The position numbers and the translations under genes are program-made. The notes beneath the pieces were generated by a model. That model was not told the DNA's origin, made no database searches, and saw only the letters and a program-made list of their open reading frames with translations. A stretch of DNA of 64,000 nt. Origin: JACVRW01 sp963813495 (GTDB taxonomy: Bacteria > Actinomycetota > Thermoleophilia > Solirubrobacterales > Thermoleophilaceae). Below, in pieces: positions 23,719 through 31,240 of this stretch. The stretch is from positions 186,001 to 250,000 of the forward strand of contig CAWEZC010000001.1 in the NCBI GenBank assembly GCA_963813495.1, in the 5' to 3' direction. Each line of letters starts with the position of its first letter. Positions within the stretch are counted from its first letter, which is position 1.

Positions 23719-24147
23719 ATGGGCTCCAGTGGCGCTCAGCTAGGCCCTACCGGCCACCCGGTCGCCTGGTTCGCCAAGTACCGGTGGCACGCCGACAGGC
23801 TCGCCGGGCTCCAGGCGGGCGAAGTTGCCCCGGCGGCGGGACAGACGATCGACGAAGCGATCCGGCTCGCCGCTGCCGACATGGCCCAGCACGCCGACAA
23901 GCTTCAGCGCCTCGAACCGGCGGGTGAGCGTCTCAAGGCGCGGCCGGCCGTCCGGCCGCACGTCCGGGCCCGCGGCACTCGCCGGCTTGGCGGGGGCCAG
24001 CCGCGCAAGCGCGCGGTGGCCCGCAGCTCGTCTCGTGGTGGGGACTCCGGGGACCCTGACGATCCTGAGCCTGCCGGATCTGGCGACCCGGTAGGCACCA
24101 CAAGCCGAGTTCTCTCCCTGCCGCTCCATCAGGGGGCGGTGGCGTGA
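23719..24147 (+). CDS. Hypothetical protein of the integrase operon
   Basis: A 142-residue protein whose N-terminal half looks well coded: PVAWFAKYRWHADRLAGLQA and TIDEAIRLAAADMAQHADKL, which is helical and probably DNA- or protein-binding. The C-terminal half is low-complexity, rich in Arg, Gly, Ser and Pro. Its TGA overlaps the GTG of the next gene. No family is recognised, and the start codon lacks a good ribosome binding site. Confidence 0.5.
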   Translation: MGSSGAQLGPTGHPVAWFAKYRWHADRLAGLQAGEVAPAAGQTIDEAIRLAAADMAQHADKLQRLEPAGERLKARPAVRPHVRARGTRRLGGGQPRKRAVARSSSRGGDSGDPDDPEPAGSGDPVGTTSRVLSLPLHQGAVA

Positions 24148-24314
24148 AGCCCCGCCAGTGCCTCGCCTGCGGCGCCTCGCTCGTTCACCATCGCCGGCAC
24201 GCGCGGTTCTGCTGCGCCGCCTGCCGTGCCTTGGCGTGGAGGACGGCCCAGGGGTCCGACCACGAGCGGGGAGGCCCCAGAAAGCGTTCATACGTTGCCG
24301 GGGGTGCGTTGTGA
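24144..24314 (+). CDS. Small zinc-ribbon protein, 56 aa
   Basis: The frame starts at GTG 24144 (GTGA overlap with the preceding stop) and reads MKPRQCLACGASLVHHRRHA followed by RFCCAACRALAW. CxxC and CCxxC pairs make a compact zinc ribbon of the kind found next to phage integrases and excisionases. The C terminus is basic (GGPRKRSYV). Its stop overlaps the integrase start as GTGA, so the three genes are translationally coupled. Confidence 0.65.
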   Translation: MKPRQCLACGASLVHHRRHARFCCAACRALAWRTAQGSDHERGGPRKRSYVAGGAL

Positions 24315-25303
24315 GCGCGAATCGCGCAGATGCCTTGACCGTCGCGGAGGCAGCGCGGATTATGCGTGAAGCCGTGCGAGACAAGAGCTACCAGCTCCTC
24401 CCACTGGGCATGGAGGCAGCCGCCTATCTCCGCATGAAGCGGAAGCGGCTCACCAAGGGGTCGTACCGGAAGTACGAGGCGGTGCTGGACAAGCTGGCCC
24501 GCTACTTCCCCGACCTGGAGATCAGCGACTTCGAGCCCCCGGTGGGGACACAGCGGCTCGAGGAGTTCATGGACGCCCACTGGGGCGACAAGGAACCTCG
24601 GACCTACAACTCCTGCCTGTCGGTCGTGAGGGACTTCTTCAAGTACCAGACCCTCCGCGGTGCCCTCCACGGCGACCCTACCCTCGCTATCGAGAGGGCG
24701 AAGGTGCGTGATCCTCACAGGGAGACGTTCAACCGCGACCAGTTCCGGGCGATCGTCGCAAGCCAGGAGGACCTCCGGGACAGGCTCGTTCTCCGGTTGA
24801 TGCTCACCTACGCCCTCCGCAAAGGATCGGTCCGGGAGGTGCGACTCAAGCACTTCGATCACGTACGGAAGACGGTCACCGTGTTCGCCAAGGGCGGCAA
24901 GGTCCACACCCTTCCGATCCCCGACCCTGCGTTCTGGCACGACCTCGAGCGGCTGATCCTTGATACCGAGGCACAACCGGGGCACTACCTCATGCCCGGT
25001 CGGCGGGGAAATCGCTACGGCTCGAAGCTCCTCCCTGACACCCAGATATCGAACCACGCCCTGCACGACTGGTGGTACGGCTGCCTCGCTCGGGCGGGCG
25101 TCGTCCCTGAGGGCACCACCAAGGGTGAGCGGATGCACAAGGCGAGGCACACCGCGGGCCAGAACATGCTCGACGCGACGGGAAACCTGAAGGCCGTCCC
25201 AACTGCTCAGCCACCGCTCGATGCTCACCACGGCGGACATCTACCTGGGGATGTGGATCAGCTCGCCGCCTCACCGGCGGACATGCTGGAGGAACCCGCG
25301 TGA
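24311..25303 (+). pseudogene. Tyrosine integrase with the catalytic His/Tyr segment out of frame
   Basis: A 330-codon frame of the phage integrase family. A SAM-like core-binding domain (TKGSYRKYEAVLDKLARYFP to YNSCLSVVRDFFKYQ) is followed by the catalytic domain with Arg (TYALRKGSVREV), Lys (VFAKGGKVHTL) and the R box HKARHTAGQNMLDATGNLKAV. After this the frame reads nonsense to 25250, whereas the next frame over 25203-25250 gives LLSHRSMLTTADIYLG, the expected His...Tyr active site; the original frame then resumes as DVDQLAAS. Two small indels of about 2 and 1 bases therefore remove the catalytic His and Tyr. The gene lies next to tRNA-Glu, the integration target. Confidence 0.8.
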
Positions 25304-25348
25304 ATCGTTCCCGCTACCACCTCCGCAAACCCGCACCGCAAAGCGGTG

Positions 25349-25376
25349 AGTACCGCCACGGGGATTCGAACCCCGG
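25349..25376. repeat. attR: 28-bp repeat inside tRNA-Glu
   Basis: Identical to 7046-7073. It covers the T arm and 3' acceptor strand of tRNA-Glu, so integration kept the tRNA intact while leaving the duplicate 18.3 kb away. Confidence 0.85.
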
Positions 25377-25423
25377 TTTCCGCCGTGAGAGGGCGGCGTC
25401 CTAGTCCCCTGGACGATGGCGGC
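25351..25423 (-). tRNA. tRNA-Glu (anticodon CTC)
   Basis: A 73-nt cloverleaf on the minus strand. The acceptor arms GCCGCCA and TGGCGGT pair (with a G-U first pair), and the discriminator is A. The D stem is GTCC/GGAC, the anticodon stem CCGCC/GGCGG around CTCTCAC (CTC at 34-36), and the T stem CGGGG/CCCCG around TTCGAAT. CCA is not encoded. It is the integration site of the island. Confidence 0.95.
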
Positions 25424-25489
25424 TTGCCGGCCGGCGATTCTAGCGGCGAGAAGCGCGATTGCCAATCGGGGGTAGGATGACGTCGTTCA

Positions 25490-25650
25490 TCGGCCGGTGG
25501 TCGAGGGAAGTCCGGTGTGAATCCGGCGCGGTCCCGCCACTGTGACGGGCGCAGAGCCGTCGCATTGAGCCACTGGGGAACCCGACGGTTCCCTGGGAAG
25601 GCGCGACGAGGAGCCCCAAGCCAGGAGACCTGACTCCGGCCGCAGCCCAT
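25490..25650 (+). promoter_or_regulatory. Cobalamin (B12) riboswitch
   Basis: The conserved core of the adenosylcobalamin-class riboswitch is present: GGGAAGTCCGGTGTGAATCC, then GCGGTCCCGCCACTGTGA, and the B12 box AAGCCAGGAGACCTG at 25617-25631. It lies directly upstream of an ECF transport operon on the same strand. Downstream, ACCCT (25654-25658) can pair with AGGGT (25666-25670), which contains the ribosome binding site of the first gene, so control is probably at translation initiation. Confidence 0.93.
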
Positions 25651-25676
25651 ACGACCCTCGTGGAAAGGGTGGCCCG

Positions 25677-27068
25677 ATGTCCTTCCGCTTCCGACGCACT
25701 CTGCCAGGAGCGCTCGTCCTGCTCTCCGTCGCCGCACCGGCCGCCGTTGCCGTGCCAACCAATGTGACCCTCCGGGTGGAGGGTGCCTCGAAGACCATCT
25801 TCGACGGTCAGGTGGTGAGCGATGGTCATGACCTGACCACCGCCGCCGGCGGAGGGCCTCATCCTTGTGACGGCACCAACAATGGGGCATACCCGTCGCC
25901 CGGGGCCACTGCCACTGCTGCTCTCGACGACGCCGCCCGCGCCAACGGATTCAGCTGGGACGGGGCCTGGTTCGACGGCTTCGCCGACTTCAGCGTCGAT
26001 CGCGTGGCCGACGAATCGGCCACCACCAGCCAGTTCTGGGGCTTCATTCAGAACGGCGAGTTCGCGCAGACCGGTGGCTGTCAGTCCAGGGTGAACCCCG
26101 GCGACGAGGTCGTTTTCGCCTTCGACGCCTTCTCGAAGACCTCGGTCCTTCGGCTCGAGGGACCCGGCAACGCCGCGATCGGTCAGCCCGTCAGCGTGCG
26201 CGTGATCGACACGGCGCCCGATCCAGCGGCTCCGGCCGCCGGCGCCACCGTCAACGGCGTGGCCACCGGCTCGGACGGCTTGGCCACTCTCAGCTTCGCC
26301 CAGAAGGGCATCTATCGGCTCAAGGCAGACCGCCCCGACGCCGTCCGCTCGGGCACGCTCGTCCTGTGCGTCGACCCCGCCGGGGCCGATCCCTGCAGCT
26401 CCACCGATACCGCAGGGCCGGCCCTCGCGGCCCAGACGCCCGCCGGGCAGAAGGGAAACCTGGCCAGCAGCCGCGGCCGCTCGCGCACGATGCTGATCTC
26501 GTGGGCCGGTGACGACAAGGCCGGCAGCGGCGTGAGGTACTACTCGGTCGGGGTCGCCAAGGCCGGCGAGGAAGCCTGGCGCAAGCTGCTCGACAGGTCC
26601 GCCGCCAACGCGCTCCACTTCCGCGGCGACGCCGGCGCCACCTATCGCTTCCGCATCACCGCCTTCGACCGTGCGCTGAACGAGACGAGCGTCGAGACCG
26701 CGCCCGTGGTCGTGCCGGTGGACGATCGCAACCGCGGCCTATGGCGGTTCTCCAAGAAGGGCTGGAAGCGCGTGAAGGCCGAGAACGCCTGGGGGAGCAC
26801 GGTGATCCGCGCCGGCGGCGCGGGAGCCACGGCGCGCTTCTCCTTCGAGGGCGAGAACATCGCCCTCGTCGGGCGCAAGCTTGCCGAGGGCGGGAAGCTG
26901 CGCGTGACCCTCGACGGCAGGAGCCGTACGCTCGACGTTCGCGGGCGTTCAGGCCACCGGAGCCTGCTCTGGAGCCGCGGCGGCCTCGCTGACGGGCGCC
27001 ACCGGCTGGTACTGCGCTCGCTCGGCGGCGGGCCGGTGGAGCTCGATGCGGTGGCGCCTTCGCCATGA
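25677..27068 (+). CDS. Exported DUF4430-type protein, multi-domain
   Basis: A 463-residue secreted protein with signal peptide SFRRTLPGALVLLSVAAPAA (approximately). Residues 22-155 form a DUF4430-type domain (VTLRVEGASKTIFDGQVV, then FWGFIQNGEFAQTGGCQSRV and NPGDEVVFAFDAF); DUF4430 is the fold of the C-terminal domain of intrinsic factor and transcobalamin. An Ig-like region (170-230), a fibronectin-III-like region (about 265-350) and a C-terminal beta-rich domain (360-460) follow. It is the first gene after the B12 riboswitch and overlaps the next by ATGA. I infer a surface role in corrinoid capture. Confidence 0.8.
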   Translation: MSFRFRRTLPGALVLLSVAAPAAVAVPTNVTLRVEGASKTIFDGQVVSDGHDLTTAAGGGPHPCDGTNNGAYPSPGATATAALDDAARANGFSWDGAWFDGFADFSVDRVADESATTSQFWGFIQNGEFAQTGGCQSRVNPGDEVVFAFDAFSKTSVLRLEGPGNAAIGQPVSVRVIDTAPDPAAPAAGATVNGVATGSDGLATLSFAQKGIYRLKADRPDAVRSGTLVLCVDPAGADPCSSTDTAGPALAAQTPAGQKGNLASSRGRSRTMLISWAGDDKAGSGVRYYSVGVAKAGEEAWRKLLDRSAANALHFRGDAGATYRFRITAFDRALNETSVETAPVVVPVDDRNRGLWRFSKKGWKRVKAENAWGSTVIRAGGAGATARFSFEGENIALVGRKLAEGGKLRVTLDGRSRTLDVRGRSGHRSLLWSRGGLADGRHRLVLRSLGGGPVELDAVAPSP

Positions 27069-27808
27069 GCCGCGCGGCGCCCGTCGCCGGAAGTCCTCTG
27101 GCGCTCGGCCTGATCGTCGCTGCGCTCGCGGGCGCGGCGGCGCCGCCGCCCGCCGCGCAGGCGGCCGGCCCGGCCCCGACCGTCGAGCAGATGGTCGTTT
27201 TCCGCACCGGCACGGTAGTGATCAAGAGGGCGGCGGCGAATGAGGTCCGCGTGAAGGTCGGCCGGCACCGCTGCGCGGTGGCGCAGGGCACGGCGCTGGC
27301 TGCGCTCGTACGCAGCCACATCGGCCGGCTCAGGCTGCTCGACTTCGGCTCCTGCTCGAGCAGGACGCGGGATGGCGCCGGGCTGTTCGTCGAGTCGGTT
27401 CGCGGCGAGCGCAACCGAGGCCGGAACGGCTGGGCCTACAAGGTTGGCCGCCGCGGCGCCACGGCCGGCGCCGCCGACCCCTCCGGCGCGTTCGGGAGCG
27501 GCCGCCTGCGCCAAGGCCAGCGCGTGACCTGGTTCTACTGCCGCCTGCGCGACGGTGGCTGTCAGCGCACCCTCGAGCTCACCACCACCACCGCGCAGCC
27601 CGGGCTGGTCACAGCCAGCGTGCGCGGCTATGACGACGAGGGTCGCGGGGCGCCCGTGGAGGGGGCGACCGTGGGCAACTCGGCCGTCAGCGGGGTCACC
27701 GGAGCCGGCGGCACCGTCCAGCTCAGCCTGGCGGAGGGCACACATACGCTGGTGGCCCGCAAGGAGGGCCTCGTGGCGTCGTTCCCGGCGCACGTGCTCG
27801 TCAGGTGA
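27065..27808 (+). CDS. Exported DUF4430-domain protein
   Basis: A 247-residue secreted protein. The signal peptide runs to about AAQA (residue 35). A DUF4430-like domain follows at about 40-160: VIKRAAANEVRVKVGRHRCA, ALVRSHIGRLRLLDFGSCSS, RNGWAYKVGRRG and GQRVTWFYCR. NGWxYxVN and a terminal WFY/C motif are characteristic of the family. The C-terminal 80 residues form a beta-sandwich of the carboxypeptidase-regulatory type (PVEGATVGNSAVSGVTGAGG). It shares ATGA and GTGA overlaps with its neighbours, so stoichiometric expression with the transporter is likely. Confidence 0.8.
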   Translation: MSRAAPVAGSPLALGLIVAALAGAAAPPPAAQAAGPAPTVEQMVVFRTGTVVIKRAAANEVRVKVGRHRCAVAQGTALAALVRSHIGRLRLLDFGSCSSRTRDGAGLFVESVRGERNRGRNGWAYKVGRRGATAGAADPSGAFGSGRLRQGQRVTWFYCRLRDGGCQRTLELTTTTAQPGLVTASVRGYDDEGRGAPVEGATVGNSAVSGVTGAGGTVQLSLAEGTHTLVARKEGLVASFPAHVLVR

Positions 27809-28734
27809 GACGGCTCGCCACGCTCCTCTGCGTCGCCGCGGCCGCGGTCTCGGGCTGTGGGCTGGGTGAGGGCGACGAGCGCGGAGGCGAGGGCGCGCAG
27901 GTTCGCGTGACGCGGGACTTCGGCAAGACCACGGTCGACGCGGCCCGCGTCGACACCGTTCGCGAGGACCAGACCGTGATGCGGCTGTTGCAGTCGGAGT
28001 TCGAAGTGGATACCTCCTTCGGCGGGCGCTTCGTCGACTCGATCGACGGCCTCGAAAGCAGGGGCGCCGGCGGCCAGGTCGACTGGTTCTACTTCGTCAA
28101 CGGAGTCGAGGCGGAGGTCGGAGCGGCCGAGTTCGAGCTCTCGCCGGGCGACCGCGTGCAGTGGGACCGCCGCGACTGGCGCGTGACCATGCGGGTGCCC
28201 GCGATCGTCGGCGCGTTCCCCGAGCCCTTCCTGAACGGGCTCGAGGGCAAGCGCCGGCCGGTGCGGGTGGAGTGCGAGGACTCCGAGTCGCCCGCCTGCA
28301 GTGAGGCGCGCGACACCCTGGAACGCGCGGGGGTGTCGACCTCGGGGTCGTCGCTGGGGGCGCCGGGGGTGGAGGAGGTCACCCGCCTGGCGGTCGCCCG
28401 CTGGCCCGCGGTGCGCATCGTGCGCGGTGCCGGCAGCCTCGAACAGGGGCCGGAGGAGAACGGGGTCTTCGTGCGTTTCGCCCGCGACGGCCGCTCACTC
28501 GACTTGCTGGACGAGTACGGGCGAGTGTCGCGCACGGTCCGGCCAGGAGACGGGGTCGGCCTCGTGCTCGCGATGCGCCCGCTGTTGGAAGAGCTGGTCT
28601 GGGTGGTGACCGCGCTGGACGAGGAGGGCCTGGAGGCGGGCGTACGCGCTCTCGACGAGCGCCGCCTGCGCGACGCCTTCGCGGTCGCAGTCGAGGGCCG
28701 CAGGGTTGAGAAGCTTCCGCTAACGGTGCGATGA
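27805..28734 (+). CDS. DUF4430-domain lipoprotein
   Basis: A 309-residue lipoprotein: the start MRRLATLLCVAAAAVSGCGL ends in a lipobox cysteine. A DUF4430 domain lies at about 30-130 (TVMRLLQSEFEVDTSFGGRF, VDWFYFVNGVEAE, LSPGDRVQWDRRDW). The C-terminal part (140-300) is mixed alpha/beta with no recognised domain; it contains two cysteines (VECEDSESPACSEARD) and alternates strands and helices like a small periplasmic binding fold. As the membrane-anchored member of the three DUF4430 proteins it could hand ligand to the ECF transporter. The start is GTG in a GTGA overlap. Confidence 0.82.
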   Translation: MRRLATLLCVAAAAVSGCGLGEGDERGGEGAQVRVTRDFGKTTVDAARVDTVREDQTVMRLLQSEFEVDTSFGGRFVDSIDGLESRGAGGQVDWFYFVNGVEAEVGAAEFELSPGDRVQWDRRDWRVTMRVPAIVGAFPEPFLNGLEGKRRPVRVECEDSESPACSEARDTLERAGVSTSGSSLGAPGVEEVTRLAVARWPAVRIVRGAGSLEQGPEENGVFVRFARDGRSLDLLDEYGRVSRTVRPGDGVGLVLAMRPLLEELVWVVTALDEEGLEAGVRALDERRLRDAFAVAVEGRRVEKLPLTVR

Positions 28735-29621
28735 GTCTCGTTCCCGTCTACCGACCCCGGCCGAGCCCGCTGCACGCGGCGCGCGCCGGCGTGGGCGCGG
28801 CCTTCTGCTGCACGCTCGCCCTCACGGCCGCGCTCTACCGGCATCCGCTCGTGCTCGCCGCGACGCTGGCGGCCACCGCCGGCGCTGGGGTGGCTGCGGG
28901 CGTCGGCCGCGAGATCGGCCGGTCGTTCCGGCTGGCGCTCCCGCTGGCCCTGCTAGTGGCGCTGGTCAACCCGCTCGTCTATGCGGGCGGAGACACCCTG
29001 CTGATTCGCGGCGGCGTGGTGCTCGGCCGCCGCATCGACATCACGCTCGAGGCGCTCGCCTACGGGGCGCTTACCGGAGTGAGGGTGATGGCGATCGTCG
29101 TGGCCTTCGGACTGCTCTCGGCGGCGGTCGATCCCGACGAGCTGTTGCGCCTGTTCCGGCGCGTGTCCTACCGCTCGGCGCTGACGGCGTCGCTGGCCAA
29201 TAGGCTGGTACCGGTGCTCGCGCGGGACGCGCTGCGCATGTCCGACGCCGCCCGCTGCCGGCCCAGCCCTCCCGGCCGCCTGGCCGTGGTGCGGGCCGCG
29301 CTGGCCGGGGCGCTCGATCGCTCGGTCGACGTAGCTGCGGCGCTCGAGGTGCGCGGCTATTCGCTCGGCGGCCGGCCCCCGCGCCGACGGCGCCCGTGGT
29401 CGCGTCACGACGTGCGGGTTGCGGCCGCGACGTCCGGCCTCCTGCTGGTCGCGATCGCCGGGACGGCTGCGGGTGTTGGGGCGGTGGATCCCTATCCCGT
29501 GCTCGATATCGCCTGGGGGCCGGATGTGTGGGTGCTCAGCGCGGCCATCGTGCTTCTCGCGCTGAGCCCCTTTGCGGGACGAGGGGCGCGCCTGGGCATC
29601 GGGCCGGGGGCGAGCCGATGA
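28731..29621 (+). CDS. ecfT: ECF transporter T component (EcfT/CbiQ family)
   Basis: A 296-residue membrane protein with five or more hydrophobic helices. It has the CbiQ/EcfT layout: N-terminal helices, a cytoplasmic coupling region with ALEVRGYSLGGRP (the A-R-G coupling motif that contacts the ATPase) and C-terminal helices. EcfT couples ATP hydrolysis by EcfA to movement of the substrate-binding S component. The start overlaps the preceding stop as ATGA, and the stop overlaps the ATPase gene. Confidence 0.88.
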   Translation: MSLVPVYRPRPSPLHAARAGVGAAFCCTLALTAALYRHPLVLAATLAATAGAGVAAGVGREIGRSFRLALPLALLVALVNPLVYAGGDTLLIRGGVVLGRRIDITLEALAYGALTGVRVMAIVVAFGLLSAAVDPDELLRLFRRVSYRSALTASLANRLVPVLARDALRMSDAARCRPSPPGRLAVVRAALAGALDRSVDVAAALEVRGYSLGGRPPRRRRPWSRHDVRVAAATSGLLLVAIAGTAAGVGAVDPYPVLDIAWGPDVWVLSAAIVLLALSPFAGRGARLGIGPGASR

Positions 29622-31240
29622 GCCCGCCGCTGGCCGTGGCCGACGCCCTCGGCTACCGCTATCCCGAGTCCGCCCGGCCGGCGCTGCGTCACGTCAGCCT
29701 CGAGCTCCAGCCGGGCACCTTCACGGTGCTCGCCGGTACCTCCGGCTCGGGCAAGTCGACGCTGCTGCGGGCGCTCTGCGGCCTCGTCCCTCACTTCCAC
29801 GGCGGCGAAGTTTCGGGAGAGCTGCGGGTCGGCGGGCTCGATGTGCGCGAGCACGGGCCGGGCGAGCTCGCCGGGGTGTGCGGAACGGTCTTCCAGGAGC
29901 CCGAGACCCAGGTGGTGATGGGCGGTGTCCGGGCCGAGCTCGAGCTGCCCCTGGAGCAACGGCGCGAGCCGGCCGGCGCCGTCGCGCGAGCGGTGGAGGA
30001 GACCGCCCTGGCCCTCGGGGTGGCGCACCTGCTCGAGCGCCGCACGGACACCCTCTCGGGCGGTGAGCTGCAGCGGGTGGCGATCGCCGCCGCCATGGTG
30101 CACGGGCCGCGCCTGCTCCTCCTCGACGAACCCACCTCGCAGTTGGACCCCGTGGCGGGCGATGAGCTCGTCTGGCTGCTGCGCCGGCTCAACGAGGACT
30201 GGGGCACGGCCGTGGTGATCGCCGAGCATCGGCTCGAGCGCTGCCTGCCCGCCGCGGACCGCGTCGTCGCGATGGTGGAGGGGCGCGTGGCCTGCGATGC
30301 GTCGCCCGGCGAGTTCCTCGCCTGGGCCTCCGCCGCCGTACCAGCCCTGGCCACGCCGGCCGCGCAGCTGTTCTCGCTGGCCGGATTGGATCCCCTGCCG
30401 GTGACGGTCAAGGAGGCTCGCGCGACCCTCGAGCGCGGCGGCATGCGTCGCGCGCCGGACGAGGTCGGTCCCGAACCGCCCATCCGGCGGAGCAGGCTCA
30501 CCCGCCTGCTGCGGCGCGCCGGTGGGCGCTCCGCGCCGGCCCTGCGCCTGCGCGACGTCTGGTACGAGATCGAGGACGGCCCCGTGGCGCTGCGTGGGGT
30601 CACGCTCGACCTGGCCGCAGGCGAGCGGGTCGCTCTGATGGGCCGCAACGGGGCGGGCAAGAGCACGCTGCTGCGGCTGGCCAAGAGCCTGGTTGCGCCG
30701 ACTCGGGGCAGGATCGAGCGCGCCGGCGAGGTGGCTCTGCTGCTGCAGAACCCGGGCGACTACCTGATCCACCAGCATGCGGTCGAGGACGCCGGCGAGG
30801 CCGGGGTGGCGGCCGCCGGCCTCGCGGGTCGCGAGCAGGCCAATCCGCGCGACCTCTCCGGCGGCGAGCGCCAGCGCCTCGCGCTCGAAGTGGTGCTGGC
30901 GGGAGGAGCGTGCGCAGCCGTGCTCCTGGACGAGCCGACCATGGGAATGGACGGCACCCACCAGGACGAGCTCGCCGCGAGGATCGAGCTACTCGCGCAC
31001 GCGGGGGCCGGGGTGATGGTGGCCACCCACGACAGCGAGTTCGCCGCCACCTTCGCCGATCGCGTGGTGCTGCTCGGGCCGGGCACGGTGATCGCCGACG
31101 GCCCACCCGCGGACGTGCTCGGCGGCGGGCGCCACTTCTCGACTCAGGTGGCGCGGATAACCGATGGCCGGGCGTTGCTCCCCGGCACCGCGGCCGCGGG
31201 GCTAGTGGCTCCGGAGCCGGTCGGGGAGCTGGCGCGATGA
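29618..31240 (+). CDS. ecfA: ECF transporter ATPase, two EcfA domains fused
   Basis: A 540-residue protein with two complete ABC ATPase domains. Domain 1 has Walker A GTSGSGKST, signature LSGGELQR and Walker B LLLLDEPTSQLD; domain 2 (from about residue 305) has GRNGAGKST, LSGGERQR and AVLLDEPTMGMD. This corresponds to the EcfA-EcfA' heterodimer as one polypeptide. A divergent linker of about 90 residues joins them. The ATG at 29618 overlaps the ecfT stop; the longer open frame upstream is ecfT read in another phase. It powers import by the neighbouring EcfT and S component. Confidence 0.92.
   Translation: MSPPLAVADALGYRYPESARPALRHVSLELQPGTFTVLAGTSGSGKSTLLRALCGLVPHFHGGEVSGELRVGGLDVREHGPGELAGVCGTVFQEPETQVVMGGVRAELELPLEQRREPAGAVARAVEETALALGVAHLLERRTDTLSGGELQRVAIAAAMVHGPRLLLLDEPTSQLDPVAGDELVWLLRRLNEDWGTAVVIAEHRLERCLPAADRVVAMVEGRVACDASPGEFLAWASAAVPALATPAAQLFSLAGLDPLPVTVKEARATLERGGMRRAPDEVGPEPPIRRSRLTRLLRRAGGRSAPALRLRDVWYEIEDGPVALRGVTLDLAAGERVALMGRNGAGKSTLLRLAKSLVAPTRGRIERAGEVALLLQNPGDYLIHQHAVEDAGEAGVAAAGLAGREQANPRDLSGGERQRLALEVVLAGGACAAVLLDEPTMGMDGTHQDELAARIELLAHAGAGVMVATHDSEFAATFADRVVLLGPGTVIADGPPADVLGGGRHFSTQVARITDGRALLPGTAAAGLVAPEPVGELAR

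Larger units (their letters stand above)
7046..25376. mobile_element. Integrated genomic island at tRNA-Glu (decayed)
   Basis: An 18.3-kb segment bounded by identical 28-bp repeats, of which the right copy is the 3' end of tRNA-Glu(CTC). A tyrosine integrase gene ends about 45 bases from that tRNA. The left end carries short zinc-binding and HNH proteins of phage-like character. The middle carries unrelated single genes in mixed orientation, long gene-free DNA and a private family of inverted repeats. The active-site end of the integrase is out of frame, and at least three more broken genes are present, so the element is probably no longer mobile by its own enzyme. Confidence 0.8.
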
